From assembly GCA_020845515.1 (NCBI GenBank), contig JADLFQ010000059.1:1-49394 (forward strand): 49,394 bases of DNA. The letters run 5' to 3'. Below, in pieces: positions 15,918 through 25,535 of the stretch. The DNA comes from Anaerolineaceae bacterium. Lineage in GTDB: Bacteria > Chloroflexota > Anaerolineae > Anaerolineales > Anaerolineaceae. Made by a program: the position numbers and the translations under genes. Position 1 is the stretch's first letter; every line of letters starts with the position of its first letter. The notes under the pieces were generated by a model. The model made no database searches. It saw only the letters and a list, made by a program, of their open reading frames with translations, and was not told the DNA's origin.

Positions 15918-16700
15918 CTATTCCTCATTGATTAATTCCAGTATTTTTGGCAGCAGCGCGGGGTTGGTCGCCAGCCCTTCCTGGTGATGGATCGTGGGGT
16001 TGCCGGACCAGTCACCAAAGTATCCCCCAGCCTCGCGCAGGATCGGCGGGTAAACGGCCACATCCCAAACATTCACCACCGCCTCGAGCATAATATCCGC
16101 CCGGCCGGTGGCCACCAGCAAGTATCCGAAGGCATCCCCCCAGCCGGCGCGATAATGCGTTGCGGCCATCACCCTTTCCCATTCCTTACGGCGGTTATAA
16201 CGCTCGAAGTTGACCACATCTGTAAAAGCCACAACAGCCTCATCTACACGGCTTGTCCTGCTGACATGTGCCGGGCGGCCGTTCCACCAACACCCTAAAT
16301 CTGTGCCGGCCGCGAGCAGTTCATTCAGCGCCGGAAAATAAGCCACCCCTACCTCAACATTACCCTCAATTTCAAGCCCAATCAAGACCGAATAAAGCGG
16401 CACACCTCGCATAAAAGAGCGTGTCCCATCAATCGGGTCAACAAACCAGCGGAAGCCGGCGTTTTCAGCGCCCTCACTGCCATATTCTTCGCCTACAATG
16501 GCGTGGCCAGGATACTTTTGCTCAATCTGACGGCGGATGAACGCCTCGGCTTTTCGGTCAGCTTGTGTAACAGGCGTCCCGTCATTCTTGGTATCCACCT
16601 GCAGCGTAGTTTGATAATATCCCAGCGTGAACTTGCCAGCTTCTACTGCAGTTTCAATCGCAAAATTAAGATAAGGTTGAAGAGAGTGTTTAAGCGTCAA
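15918..16700 (-). CDS. hisN: HisN-type histidinol-phosphatase / inositol monophosphatase family
   Basis: The protein has 260 residues and starts at TTG 16700 with GAGG at about 10 bases upstream; the alternative internal ATGs would remove the first helix. The lithium-sensitive phosphatase motifs are clear: GEEYG (metal), VDPIDGTRSFMRG, and the C-terminal NVWDVAVYPPILREAGG. The segment WGDAFGYLLVATGRADIML is the pattern of HisN enzymes, which make L-histidinol from its phosphate, rather than of SuhB. It lies 34 bases downstream of degV in a two-gene unit. The other phosphatase of this fold in the window (39936-40712) belongs to the sugar cluster and is distinct. Confidence 0.85.
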   Translation of the reverse strand: MTLKHSLQPYLNFAIETAVEAGKFTLGYYQTTLQVDTKNDGTPVTQADRKAEAFIRRQIEQKYPGHAIVGEEYGSEGAENAGFRWFVDPIDGTRSFMRGVPLYSVLIGLEIEGNVEVGVAYFPALNELLAAGTDLGCWWNGRPAHVSRTSRVDEAVVAFTDVVNFERYNRRKEWERVMAATHYRAGWGDAFGYLLVATGRADIMLEAVVNVWDVAVYPPILREAGGYFGDWSGNPTIHHQEGLATNPALLPKILELINEE

Positions 16701-16734
16701 AGGAAAGACCTCGATGGTTTATTGGATGAATGCT

Positions 16735-17595
16735 TCATTCTTCAAGATACCCCGCCAACGCAAGCGCGCCAGGTCCGGTATTAACGCCCAGTACGGGGCC
16801 GGTGGTGTTAATGAGGATTTCAACAGGATCATGATCTTCCCGAATCCGTTCTGCCAGACGCTGCCCTTCTTCAGGAACGCCGCCGTGCGTGACCGCAATC
16901 CGCAAAGGCTTGCTGCCTGCCTCGAGCTTATCAAAAAACTTTTGGTAAAAAACTTCAACAGCGCGCTTGGACGTTCGAGCAACCGTCAAAGGTTCCACCA
17001 CCCCGGTAACATGGTTGATCCAGACCACCGGTTTAATATCGAGCAGCGTACCAATCCACTTCCCGGCGTTTCCAATACGCCCGCCGGTGGAGAGGTACTT
17101 AAGCGTATCCATACAGACAAACACTTGCAATTTTTGCCGGATGGCTTCAACCACTTCCAAGGCAGAACGGACCGTCGCACCGCTGGTCAGGGCGCGCGCT
17201 GCTGCCAACACTTGCCAGCCCAAGCCCATCGTAACCGATTTTGAGTCAACGATATGCACAGGCAGGCTGCACTGCTCGGCAGCAGTAACAGCCGATTGAT
17301 AAGCGCCGCTCAGCGCGCTGCTGAGTGTAATGGCAAGAACTTCCTTGACCCCACGCAGGCGCGCCGCTTCAAAAGCCGTCAAAAAATCATATACGCTGAT
17401 TTGTGATGTCTTGGGGAGGCGCGAGTCTGTCCCCAAACGCTGATAGAACTCCTCCGGTTGAATCTCCACCCGGTCGCGATACTGCTCCTCACCCCAAATG
17501 AGCGTGTGCGATAGAACTGTAACGCCGTATTGGTCAATCAGTTCTGCCGGGATATCGCACGTGCTGTCGGTGATCAGTTCAATCTCTGAAGGCAT
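16735..17595 (-). CDS. DegV-family fatty-acid-binding protein
   Basis: In this 286-residue protein ELITDSTCDIPAEL at the N terminus, then KTSQISVYDFL, AITLSSALSGAYQSA and VDSKSVTMGLGWQV mark the DegV fold. The fold holds one fatty acid in a pocket and supplies FakA kinase in Firmicutes. The C-terminal INTTGPVLGVNTGPGALAL motif is intact. No fakA is in the window. The ATG has ATAAGGAAA upstream. The -10 box TATAAT (17627-17632 on the minus strand) would give a leader of about 25 bases. Confidence 0.93.
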   Translation of the reverse strand: MPSEIELITDSTCDIPAELIDQYGVTVLSHTLIWGEEQYRDRVEIQPEEFYQRLGTDSRLPKTSQISVYDFLTAFEAARLRGVKEVLAITLSSALSGAYQSAVTAAEQCSLPVHIVDSKSVTMGLGWQVLAAARALTSGATVRSALEVVEAIRQKLQVFVCMDTLKYLSTGGRIGNAGKWIGTLLDIKPVVWINHVTGVVEPLTVARTSKRAVEVFYQKFFDKLEAGSKPLRIAVTHGGVPEEGQRLAERIREDHDPVEILINTTGPVLGVNTGPGALALAGYLEE

Positions 17596-17695
17596 GCGGT
17601 TTCCTTATAGAAGAGATGGTGCAATTATTATAGTCTCACTGCACAAGATATTGCTGACATTGACGGGGAGTAGGTTGGAAGATCCGAGGAGATAG

Positions 17696-17887
17696 TTATC
17701 GCGGCCGGCCAGGACGCAGTGCAATAACCACAAAAGGCCCAAGAATCGGCAGCGCCAGGGCGAGCAGCCCAAAAGCAAAATATTCCAGCTTGGAAAGTCG
17801 GCGGCGGCACAGATAGAATACCGCCAGAACAAACATCCCTGCGCTGGTCAGGATGAGCAGAACCTTGAGCAGGTCAGGTGTTGTCAC
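17696..17887 (-). CDS. Small two-span membrane protein
   Basis: The product has 63 residues from GTG 17887, which has AAAGGGGAAACC upstream; a TTG 8 codons earlier is an alternative. Two hydrophobic helices (about 4-23 and 34-54) are joined by the basic loop CRRRLSKLEY, ending GPFVVIALRPGRPR. The shape is that of phospholipase-D-nuclease N-terminal-like small membrane proteins, but there is no catalytic domain. Function is unknown. Confidence 0.6.
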   Translation of the reverse strand: MTTPDLLKVLLILTSAGMFVLAVFYLCRRRLSKLEYFAFGLLALALPILGPFVVIALRPGRPR

Positions 17888-18060
17888 GGTTTCCCCTTTC
17901 GCCTTAAGCAAGGCGGCGTCTTTTCTTCAGCATTTCGAACTGCGGCGGACAGCAAAAAATCTTCCATCCGCGGTGCGTAAGGCTTCCTCGTCACTGCGCT
18001 CCTGCAAAGGGACGGTTGGAGTATGGCGGAAAGCAACTGGTAACTTCATCCCCACTTGCT

Positions 18061-18172
18061 CCTCCCCCAAATTCCAAAAATAGAGTCTGGGGGAGGGTAT
18101 ACATTTGGTGCAAGGTTTTTTATTCCATTTATAGGCTGCTTCCCCCATTCCTGTTTTTTGAAAAGGGGGAAG
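18061..18172. repeat. Two G/C-run hairpins in the 17888-18196 gap
   Basis: CCTCCCCC (18061-18068) with GGGGGAGG (18089-18096), and CTTCCCCC (18139-18146) with GGGGGAAG (18165-18172). The two inverted repeats are similar in stem sequence and spacing, like a dispersed intergenic repeat. They lie beyond the 3' end of glutamate dehydrogenase and may protect or end its mRNA. No gene is seen in the gap. Confidence 0.5.
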
Positions 18173-18196
18173 GTGAGAGGACAAAAGGAGAAACGA

Positions 18197-19483
18197 TTAA
18201 ATCCAGCCGCGCAATTGCATCGCTTTAACAACGCGGGAAATAGCCACCATATAGGCCGCATCGCGCATATATACCTTCTCGTTCAAGGACATGTCCAGAA
18301 CCGCATGGAAAGCAACGGTCATTTTTTCATCCAGCTTGGAGAGAACTTCCTCTTTGGACCAGTAGAAGTTCATATCATTCTGAACGCCCTCAAAATAAGA
18401 GACGGTAACGCCGCCGGCGTTGCACAAGAAATCGGGGATATCAAAGATACCGCGCTCCCGTATAACGGCATCGGCTTCGGGGGTGGTGGGCCCGTTGGCG
18501 CCCTCGGCGATAATACGCACCTTCTTGGAGACTTTGTGGATCGAATCAGCATTGAGCTGACCTTCCAGCGCACAAGGCATGAGGACATCCACATCCTTGC
18601 TGATCCAGGCATCGCCGTCTTCAACGGCGTAACCGGCGGCTTTGGCTTTGGCTTTGTCAATTGTGCCGTACTGGTCGGTAATACTGATGAGAAAATGCGG
18701 GTCAATGCCGTCAGATTTGCTGACTGTATATGAGCAGCGGTCTTCGCGGTCCCAATAGGAGACACAAATGACCTTGCCCTTGAGCATTTCTACAAACCCG
18801 ATGGCTGCATGTTGGGAGACATTGCCAAATCCCTGAAGCGCGCCGGTGCACTGGGAAGAGTCAAGGCCAAGGTACTTTAGGGCTTCCCGGACGTTAATAA
18901 TCACCCCATAGCCGGTGGCTTCTGTGCGGCCCAGCGAGCCGCCGCCGCCAACGGGTTTACCGGTGATCACACCAGGTGTATACTGCCCAACCAGCTTGGA
19001 GTACTCATCCATCATCCAGCCCATCATCTGTGGGTTGGTGCCAACGTCAGGAGCGGGGACATCCTGACGGGGGCCGATATTCTTCCATATCTGCTGGATG
19101 TAACCGCGCACAAGGCGCTCTTTTTCCGCGCCCGAAAGCGTCGCAGGGTCAACAATCACGCCGCCTTTGCCGCCACCCAGAGGGATATCAGCCACCGCGC
19201 ATTTCCAGGTCATCCAGGTGGCCAAAGCGCGCACGGTATCAATTGTTTCAGCCGGGTGAAAGCGAATACCGCCCTTGGCTGGACCGCGCACATCGTTATG
19301 TTGGACGCGAAAGCCCTGAAAGACCCGGATCGTGCCGTCATCCATGCGCACCGGAATGCGAAAATGGTATTCCCGCAGAGGCCAGCGCAGGAACTCGCGC
19401 ACAGATGGATCCAGTTTTAGTAAATCGGCAACACCGTCAAACTGCCGCTGTGCCATCTCAAAAACGTTGGTATTTGAAGACAT
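18197..19483 (-). CDS. gdhA: Glutamate dehydrogenase (Glu/Leu/Phe/Val family)
   Basis: In this 428-residue hexameric-type enzyme the substrate domain has GPAKGGIRFHP, WKCAVADIPLGGGKGGVI with the catalytic Lys, and DVPAPDVGTNPQMMGW. The Rossmann part contains GFGNVSQHAA and the later CALEGQLNADSI and AEGANGPTTPEAD segments, ending in the helix RVVKAMQLRGWI. It interconverts glutamate with 2-oxoglutarate and ammonia; the coenzyme cannot be told. The ATG has GGGAGAAAATAG upstream. It sits alone between gatB and intergenic hairpins. Confidence 0.95.
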   Translation of the reverse strand: MSSNTNVFEMAQRQFDGVADLLKLDPSVREFLRWPLREYHFRIPVRMDDGTIRVFQGFRVQHNDVRGPAKGGIRFHPAETIDTVRALATWMTWKCAVADIPLGGGKGGVIVDPATLSGAEKERLVRGYIQQIWKNIGPRQDVPAPDVGTNPQMMGWMMDEYSKLVGQYTPGVITGKPVGGGGSLGRTEATGYGVIINVREALKYLGLDSSQCTGALQGFGNVSQHAAIGFVEMLKGKVICVSYWDREDRCSYTVSKSDGIDPHFLISITDQYGTIDKAKAKAAGYAVEDGDAWISKDVDVLMPCALEGQLNADSIHKVSKKVRIIAEGANGPTTPEADAVIRERGIFDIPDFLCNAGGVTVSYFEGVQNDMNFYWSKEEVLSKLDEKMTVAFHAVLDMSLNEKVYMRDAAYMVAISRVVKAMQLRGWI

Positions 19484-19562
19484 ATTCTATTTTCTCCCGA
19501 AGCTTGATTTGAAATAAAAAACAGTTTTATGATAAAACAGGGTAAGCACCTCAAAAACAGCA

Positions 19563-19585
19563 AGCAGGCGCTTAAACCGCCTGCT
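19563..19585 (-). terminator. Weak minus-strand terminator hairpin between gatB and gdhA
   Basis: AGCAGGCG (19563-19570) pairs with CGCCTGCT (19578-19585) with a 7-base loop. On the minus strand, five T residues follow after a five-base gap. It is about 150 bases past the gatB stop. The rest of the 249-base gap shows nothing. Confidence 0.45.
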
Positions 19586-19732
19586 GTGATATTTTGATAG
19601 CCTCAGCCATCGTGCACACGAGGATTTTCCCTCCTGCAATCCATGCTGGATATAAGGTAACAAAACCGGCGCCTTCTGTCAAGATGATAAAAGTTGCCAA
19701 AGCGCATGATGGAAATCAAGCAAATCATTGCT

Positions 19733-21202
19733 TTATTCCTCCCCGGTCCGGGCAGTTTGTAGGGCACGCTGCAATTCAGCGCGAACAACCTGCGGATTGG
19801 CCTGCCGGCCAGCCGCGCGCATCACCTGACCGAAGAACCAGTTTTCAAGCGTCTCTTTACCCGCGAGGTAGTTTTCCAATGCTTGCGGGTTGGAATCGAG
19901 GACTTGCTGCACCAACGCAGCAACCACGCCGGTATCCGAGATCTGGGTGAGTCCGCGCGTGGCAATAATTTGCGCAGGGCTGCCGCCTTGCAAGAGCATC
20001 TCGGCAAAGATTGCTTTGGCTGTTGTCAGGTTAATTTCGTCACTCGCAGCACGGGCGAGCAGGTCCGCCAGCACAGGCGGAGCAACCTTCACCTGTTGGA
20101 TTGAAACGGCGTTCTGGTTCATCCAGGCGAAGAGTTCTCCCGTAATCCAGTTGGCAGCCTGGCGGGCGGAAACATCCGCAGGAAGAGCCGCGACGAGTTG
20201 CTCAAAGTACTCCGCGACTGCCTGCTCCTCCACCAGCAAAGCGGCGTCCGCCGGCGCAATGTCGTACTGGCGGGCAAAACGCAAGCGGCGGTCAAAGGGC
20301 AGCTCAGGCAGCGCGGCGGCAATCTCATCCACCCAGGGTTGCTCGACCACCAGCGGCGGCAGGTCTGGTTCAGGGAAGTAGCGATAGTCATGGGCCTCTT
20401 CTTTGCTGCGTTGGGAAAAGGTAACCCCGGCGGCTTCGTCCCAGCCAAGCGTTTCCTGCAGGACAACCTCACCGCGGTCTAATGCGGCAGATTGCACAGC
20501 AATTTGGTAGGCTGTCGAGCGTTCGAGAGCGCGGAAGCTGTTAAGATTCTTAATCTCAACGCGGGTGCCCAATTGCTGGCTGCCCAGTGGCCGAACGGAA
20601 ATATTCGCCTCAAAACGGATAACGCCCTTCTCCATATCCCCTGAATTGACCGCCAGTGTCCGCAAGATTGCACGCAGACCGGAAGCGTAAGCGCGCATCT
20701 CTTCGACGGTGTGCATGTCCGGCTCGGAGACGATTTCCAGCAGCGGTACCCCGGCACGGTTGAGATTCACCAGCGAGAAGCTTTCGCCATCGCGCGAGGC
20801 GTGCGTCAATTTGCCCGTGTCCTCTTCCAGATGGACGCGCCGGATACGGATACTGCGCTCACCGGCGGCGGTCTGAATGCGCAGGCGGCCATGCTCTGCC
20901 AGCGGGTATTCGTACTGCGAGATCTGATACCCTTTGGGAAGGTCGGGATAAAAATAGTTTTTGCGGGCAAACAGGCTGGTATGGGCAATCCGGCAGTCCA
21001 GGGCAAGTGCGACGCGCAAGCCAAAGGCAACCGCCTGGCGGTTAACAACCGGCAACACACCCGGCATCCCGGCGCACACCGGGCAGACGGCTGTGTTGGG
21101 CGCAGCTTGAATGGAATCCACCACCGGACAGGCGCAAAACATTTTCGATTGGGTGGCCAACTCGGCATGCACTTCTAAGCCGATGACTGTTTCATACTCC
21201 AT
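19733..21202 (-). CDS. gatB: Asp/Glu-tRNA amidotransferase subunit B
   Basis: This 489-residue tRNA-binding subunit of GatCAB converts Glu-tRNA(Gln), and where needed Asp-tRNA(Asn), to the amide. The N terminus [20 protein letters not shown], the zinc-type pattern FCACPV with [12 protein letters not shown], and the catalytic-chamber segment [17 protein letters not shown] are all in place. A C-terminal YqeY/helical tail ends near 480. Subunits C and A are encoded together 3 kb upstream (25.9-24.1 kb); the split arrangement is common. The ATG has AGGTCTT-like bases upstream. Confidence 0.97.
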   Translation of the reverse strand: MEYETVIGLEVHAELATQSKMFCACPVVDSIQAAPNTAVCPVCAGMPGVLPVVNRQAVAFGLRVALALDCRIAHTSLFARKNYFYPDLPKGYQISQYEYPLAEHGRLRIQTAAGERSIRIRRVHLEEDTGKLTHASRDGESFSLVNLNRAGVPLLEIVSEPDMHTVEEMRAYASGLRAILRTLAVNSGDMEKGVIRFEANISVRPLGSQQLGTRVEIKNLNSFRALERSTAYQIAVQSAALDRGEVVLQETLGWDEAAGVTFSQRSKEEAHDYRYFPEPDLPPLVVEQPWVDEIAAALPELPFDRRLRFARQYDIAPADAALLVEEQAVAEYFEQLVAALPADVSARQAANWITGELFAWMNQNAVSIQQVKVAPPVLADLLARAASDEINLTTAKAIFAEMLLQGGSPAQIIATRGLTQISDTGVVAALVQQVLDSNPQALENYLAGKETLENWFFGQVMRAAGRQANPQVVRAELQRALQTARTGEE

Positions 21203-21307
21203 AAAGACCTGACCAATAATCTATATCCACGGCGCAAAAACTACGCCAAAAGAGGACAGCCTTTTTCTTGCGCTGTGGCTTGGGGCGGGGCAGGAATGCC
21301 CGCAAGC

Positions 21308-22468
21308 TCAAAGGTGGTTGACAAACTTCTCTATGCGGCGCAGGGCTTCCTCAAGCTTTTCATAGGCTGCCGCGTAAGAGCAGCGCACAAAACCATCGCC
21401 GCCCGCGCCGAAGGCATTGCCAGGCACAACGGCAACATGCTCTTCCTGGAGAAGACGGTTGGCGAACGTATCGTCATCGAGACCGGTGACGCTGACCTTG
21501 GGGAAGGCATAGAAGGCGCCCCTGGGGTCAAAGGTCGGTAAGCCGATTTGATTTAAACCGGAGACAATCAGCTTGCGGCGGCGATCGTACTCTTCGCGCA
21601 TCTCCATCACATCTTCATCGCACTCGCGCAGCGCGACGACCGCAGCCGCCTGGGCGGTGGTCGGGGCGCACATGACCGTGTACTGGTGAACACGCACGAG
21701 CGCCTGCATAAGCTCCGGAGGTCCGGCGCAATAGCCGATGCGCCAGCCGGTCATGGCATAATCCTTGGAGAAAGCCCCAACAAGCAATGTGCGCTCTTTT
21801 GCGCCAGGAATGGCAGGCACACAAACATGCGGCAGACCATAGACCAGGCGGTCGTAAATCTCATCCGAGATAATGATGAGATCGTGTTCCTGGGCGATCT
21901 TCACCACTTCTTCCAGGCGTTCGCGGCTGGCGACTGCGCCGGTGGGGTTGTTGGGATAGCCAACCAGAATGGCTTTGGTCTTCGGGGTGACGGCGGCGCG
22001 CACCGCAGCCGGGTCGAGGTCAAAGTTGTTTTCCATGGTACAAGCCACTTCCACCGGAACACCGCCCGCCAGAAGCACGCCAGCCTGATAAGAGACAAAA
22101 CATGGCGTCAGGATGATAACTTCATCGCCCGGGTCGAGCAAAGCGGTGAAAGCCAGGTAGAGCGCCTCGGAACCACCGACAGTGATGACAACATCGGTCG
22201 CGGGGTCATACTTCACACCGTAATGCAGTTCCAAATGAGCGGCAATTGCCTGGCGCAGCTCGCCCGTCCCGGCATTGGAAGTGTAATGGGTTTCCCCCTG
22301 TTGCAGGGAGCGAATGCCGGCCTGGAGGATGCGGTCGGGGGTGGTGAAATCCGGCTCGCCAATCCCCAGCGAGATGACATCCTTCATCGTAGCGGCAATA
22401 TCAAAAAACTTTCGGATTCCTGAAGGCTTCAGCGTAGCTACTTTGCGCGAAATATGAGAAACGCCCAT
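21308..22468 (-). CDS. Class I/II PLP aminotransferase
   Basis: In this 386-residue fold-type I enzyme ISLGIGEPDFTTPDRIL, HYTSNAGTGELRQAIA, GYPNNPTGAV, then SDEIYDRLVYG and the Schiff-base Lys in AFSKDYAMTGWRIG are all present, with the C-terminal FVRCSYAAAYEKLEEAL. This places it in the aspartate/aromatic aminotransferase subgroup (AspB/PatA-like). The exact amino acid is uncertain. The ATG has CAAGGAGC upstream. It is 33 bases past a DUF6504-like gene, in a minus-strand run. Confidence 0.93.
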   Translation of the reverse strand: MGVSHISRKVATLKPSGIRKFFDIAATMKDVISLGIGEPDFTTPDRILQAGIRSLQQGETHYTSNAGTGELRQAIAAHLELHYGVKYDPATDVVITVGGSEALYLAFTALLDPGDEVIILTPCFVSYQAGVLLAGGVPVEVACTMENNFDLDPAAVRAAVTPKTKAILVGYPNNPTGAVASRERLEEVVKIAQEHDLIIISDEIYDRLVYGLPHVCVPAIPGAKERTLLVGAFSKDYAMTGWRIGYCAGPPELMQALVRVHQYTVMCAPTTAQAAAVVALRECDEDVMEMREEYDRRRKLIVSGLNQIGLPTFDPRGAFYAFPKVSVTGLDDDTFANRLLQEEHVAVVPGNAFGAGGDGFVRCSYAAAYEKLEEALRRIEKFVNHL

Positions 22469-22501
22469 TTCAGCTCCTTGTGGAAAATTTTTTAGCGGCG
22501 C

Positions 22502-22726
22502 TCAGACAGGTGTCACCTGCCACTCGCCGTACAATTCCTGATAGAGCAGTTCAAAATGAAGGTCATCTTCCGTACAGACCCGAAAGGCCTTCCCATACGG
22601 TGTGCGCCAGCGCGCCTCCACCCGGGTCACCGTCAGGCGCCGGTCATGCCAGCACAGCGCGGTGGGATGTCCAGCATACTCGTACCCGGAATAACATTCG
22701 ACAACAGGGCTTAGCTGAGCGCCCAT
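22502..22726 (-). CDS. Small DUF6504-like protein
   Basis: The product has 74 residues. VECYSGYEYAGHPTALCWHD and VEARWRTPYGKAFRVCTED, then FELLYQ with a final WQVTPV, match the size and Trp/Arg-rich pattern of DUF6504. Its function is unknown. The ATG lies inside the 3' end of the nucleotidyltransferase gene (16-base overlap), so translation is probably coupled. Confidence 0.65.
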   Translation of the reverse strand: MGAQLSPVVECYSGYEYAGHPTALCWHDRRLTVTRVEARWRTPYGKAFRVCTEDDLHFELLYQELYGEWQVTPV

Positions 22727-23721
22727 GAACTATCACCAAGGTTCAAATGCAGCGCCTGACTTTCTAAACGAACCTGCTCACCAATGAGCGAGTTCTCAAC
22801 AATGACCTGGACAACGTGCGTGTGATCGGCGACGATGGTGTTGCGCAAAATGGCGCTGCGAACTTCACACTTGGCGCCAATCGAGACGTGGGGACCGATG
22901 ACGCTGTTCTCCACCCTGGCAGAGGGATGAATAAAGACAGGCGGGACGATCGCCACCCCCGGTCTTCTGGCGGCTTCGGCGCTGTTATCGCGGCCATGTT
23001 CAAGCAGATAGCAGTTGGTCTCCAGCACAGCTTGCGGAATGCCGGCATCGAGCCAGGTTTCGACAGGCTCGATGCGAAAGCAAGCGCCGGCTTGCAGCAT
23101 GATGTTAAGCGCGTCTGCCAGAAAATACTCGTTCTTGAGCATGACACCCTGCTGCATCTGTTCCTCAATAGCCCTGACCAACGCCTGGGCATCTTTGAAA
23201 TAATAGAAACCCACTACGGCAAGGTTGTTCTCCTTGCTCGGTGGTTTTTCGATGAGGCGGGTGATAATACCCTGCGAATCAGCGACAGCCACGCCGAAAC
23301 GGCTGGGGTCTTCAACAGGCTGAACCCAAGCGACGCCATCCGCCGTTTCAGTTGCCAGAAAACCAAGATCGGTTTCGATGAGCGTGTCGGAGAAGGCCAT
23401 CAAGAGCGGGCCATTGAGGTGTTCACGCGCCAGGTAGAGAGCGTCAGACTGACCGCGCATCTCGGTCTGAACAACGTAATGGCAGGTTTTTTCAGGATGG
23501 TTCTCTTCCATATAGGTTTTGATCTGCCAGCCTTGAGGGCCGATGATGAAGATGTATTCAACATTGGCGGGGTCGGGCAGTGTATTAAATTGTTCAAGGA
23601 CATAATCGAGAACGGTCTTGCCAGCCAGCGCGACGAGTGGTTTGGGTTTGCTCCAGGTGTGCGGACGCATGCGGGTGCCAAGACCAGCCATCGGAATGGC
23701 GATTTTCAAGGTTTGCGACAT
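22711..23721 (-). CDS. Sugar nucleotidyltransferase with left-handed beta-helix tail
   Basis: In this 336-residue protein the N terminus IPMAGLGTRMRPHTWSKPKP is the nucleotide-binding signature of RmlA/GlmU-type pyrophosphorylases. MAFSDTL supplies the metal Asp, then EKPPSKENNLAVVGFYYF and WLDAGIPQAVLETN. Residues 255-330 have hexapeptide-type repeats (FIHPSARVENSVIGPHVSIG). It makes an NDP-sugar, probably dTDP- or UDP-glucose-like, from a sugar 1-phosphate; the specific sugar is unknown. No rml cluster is adjacent. Confidence 0.88.
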   Translation of the reverse strand: MSQTLKIAIPMAGLGTRMRPHTWSKPKPLVALAGKTVLDYVLEQFNTLPDPANVEYIFIIGPQGWQIKTYMEENHPEKTCHYVVQTEMRGQSDALYLAREHLNGPLLMAFSDTLIETDLGFLATETADGVAWVQPVEDPSRFGVAVADSQGIITRLIEKPPSKENNLAVVGFYYFKDAQALVRAIEEQMQQGVMLKNEYFLADALNIMLQAGACFRIEPVETWLDAGIPQAVLETNCYLLEHGRDNSAEAARRPGVAIVPPVFIHPSARVENSVIGPHVSIGAKCEVRSAILRNTIVADHTHVVQVIVENSLIGEQVRLESQALHLNLGDSSWALS

Positions 23722-23831
23722 GGGTATTGATCCTGTTTCGTAATTCTTTTAAGGTGTACGACTCTATTGTAGCCTTTTTTTTAAATTTTGGGGGAAGGCG
23801 CCCCACCGCAGGGTTTGACAAAGTTCATCCG

Positions 23832-23872
23832 GGGTGGGTTGTGAACCCGCCCATACAGAACCAACCATACAG
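23832..23872. repeat. Hairpin and direct repeat in the 23722-24049 gap
   Basis: GGGTGGGTT (23832-23840) pairs with AACCCGCCC (23844-23852), including one T-G wobble, around a three-base loop. CCATACAGAAC then occurs twice in tandem (23851-23861 and 23865-23875). The rest of the 328-base gap shows no gene. A dispersed repeat unit is possible. Confidence 0.4.
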
Positions 23873-24049
23873 AACGCGCCGGGTAAATGAGCATGGCCGG
23901 AAGCCATTGATGTTTTTTATGTTATCCCTCCGGAGAAACGCCAAACCCGCAGCAAGCAACCCTTCCATAGAAGCATTTAGAATTTTTAACCCCGCCCTAC
24001 ATACAGTATAACATTTCCGGATTATTTACGGCGCTGCTGCGCACATGTG

Positions 24050-25528
24050 TTAAGGCAGGGAAGGCGCGGCCTGGTGCCAGTCTGTGATTTGCTGGTAAGC
24101 GTGACCTGCGCGGAAGAGAATATCCTCGCGGAAAGGGGCAGCCATAAGCTGCATGCCGATGGGGAGGTGAGCAGAATCGAAGCCGGCGGGGAAAGCCAAA
24201 CCAGGGACACCCGCCAGGTTGGCAGGCAGTGTAAACACATCCTCCAGGTACATGGCAAGGGGGTCATCGAGGTGCTCGTTAAAGCGGAAGGCGGTGGAGG
24301 GGGCAACCGGAGCGGCAATAAGATCTACTTGTTCGAAAGCTTTATCAAAATCGCGTTGGATGAGCGTGCGCACCTTTTGCGCCTGTCCATAATAGGCATC
24401 GTAATAACCGGCGGAAAGCGCATATGTGCCGAGCATGATGCGGCGCTTGACCTCGGCGCCGAAATTCTGACCACGGGTTCTACTAAAAAGGTCGAAGAGG
24501 TTATCCGCGTCGCGGCGGGCGCCGAAACGAATGCCGTCGTAGCGCGCAAGGTTGGCGGACGCTTCGGAGGAGGCGATCAGGTAATAGACGGGCAGGGCAT
24601 ATTGCGTGTGCGGCAGACTGACAGGAAAAACCACCGCACCCTGCGCTTCAAAAACAGCGATGGCCGTGCGCACCGCATTTGTAACCTCAGGCTGAATACC
24701 GGCAATAAAATACTCATCCGGCACGCCGATGCGCAGACCGGAAAGGTCAGCATTGTCGTCCAGACAGGTGGAGGACACAGGCAGGTCAGCGCTGGTGGCG
24801 TCGTGTCGGTCGTATCCAGCCATGTGCTCAAAAATCAGCGCAGCATCCGCGACCGTGCGGGTAAAGGGGCCAACCGTATCGAGCGAGGAGCCGTAAGCAA
24901 CAAGGCCGTAACGCGAGACGCGTCCGTAGGTAGGCTTGAGCCCGACCACACCGCAATAAGATGCTGGTTGGCGCACACTGCCGCCCGTGTCGGAGCCGAG
25001 CGCCGCAGGCACAAAGCGCGCCGCGAGCGCGGCCGCGCTGCCGCCGCTGGAACCGCCGGGGACGCGTCCGGTATCCCAGGGGTTATGGGTGGGCCCAAAG
25101 GCGGAATTTTCAGTGGAAGAACCCATGGCATACTCGTCGGTGTTGGTCTTCCCAACCACGACCATGCCCGCGGCGAGCAGACGTTCGACCGCGGTAGCCG
25201 AGTAGGGCGGGATGAAGTTTTCCAGTATGCGCGAGCCGCAAGTGCAGCGCACACCCGCCAGACAGAGCAAGTCTTTGACAGCCAGGGGAATGCCAAGCAA
25301 GGGGGGGAGCATCGAGCCGCCCTCTTTCTTCCAGCGGGCACGGCGGAGGTCTGCCTGAGAGGCGGCTTCCAACGCGGCTTGCGGGGTGTGCGTGATGAAA
25401 GCGTGGATGCACGGCTCCAGGCGGGCAATGCGCTCCAGGCAGGCCCGGGTGAGTTCCACGCTGGAACACTCGCCACTGTGAAGGGCGCGCTGTGCCTGCA
25501 CAAGGGTGAGGTTGGTCAGGTCAGTCAT
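24050..25528 (-). CDS. gatA: Asp/Glu-tRNA amidotransferase subunit A
   Basis: The amidase-signature protein has 492 residues from ATG 25528, seven bases past the gatC stop; an in-frame TTG at 25543 would overlap gatC. The Ser-cisSer-Lys triad is recognisable: Lys in PLAVKDLLCL, the GGSSGGSAAALAARF stretch and GSDTGGSVRQPASYCG with the nucleophile Ser. The GVVGLKPTYGRVSRYG segment follows. It hydrolyses glutamine and delivers ammonia to GatB. It is co-transcribed with gatC. Confidence 0.97.
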   Translation of the reverse strand: MTDLTNLTLVQAQRALHSGECSSVELTRACLERIARLEPCIHAFITHTPQAALEAASQADLRRARWKKEGGSMLPPLLGIPLAVKDLLCLAGVRCTCGSRILENFIPPYSATAVERLLAAGMVVVGKTNTDEYAMGSSTENSAFGPTHNPWDTGRVPGGSSGGSAAALAARFVPAALGSDTGGSVRQPASYCGVVGLKPTYGRVSRYGLVAYGSSLDTVGPFTRTVADAALIFEHMAGYDRHDATSADLPVSSTCLDDNADLSGLRIGVPDEYFIAGIQPEVTNAVRTAIAVFEAQGAVVFPVSLPHTQYALPVYYLIASSEASANLARYDGIRFGARRDADNLFDLFSRTRGQNFGAEVKRRIMLGTYALSAGYYDAYYGQAQKVRTLIQRDFDKAFEQVDLIAAPVAPSTAFRFNEHLDDPLAMYLEDVFTLPANLAGVPGLAFPAGFDSAHLPIGMQLMAAPFREDILFRAGHAYQQITDWHQAAPSLP

Positions 25529-25535
25529 GGGGAGG

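Noticed and set aside
18056-18733. Open frame antisense to gdhA
   Set aside because: It overlaps the conserved glutamate dehydrogenase fully on the other strand and has no family signature.
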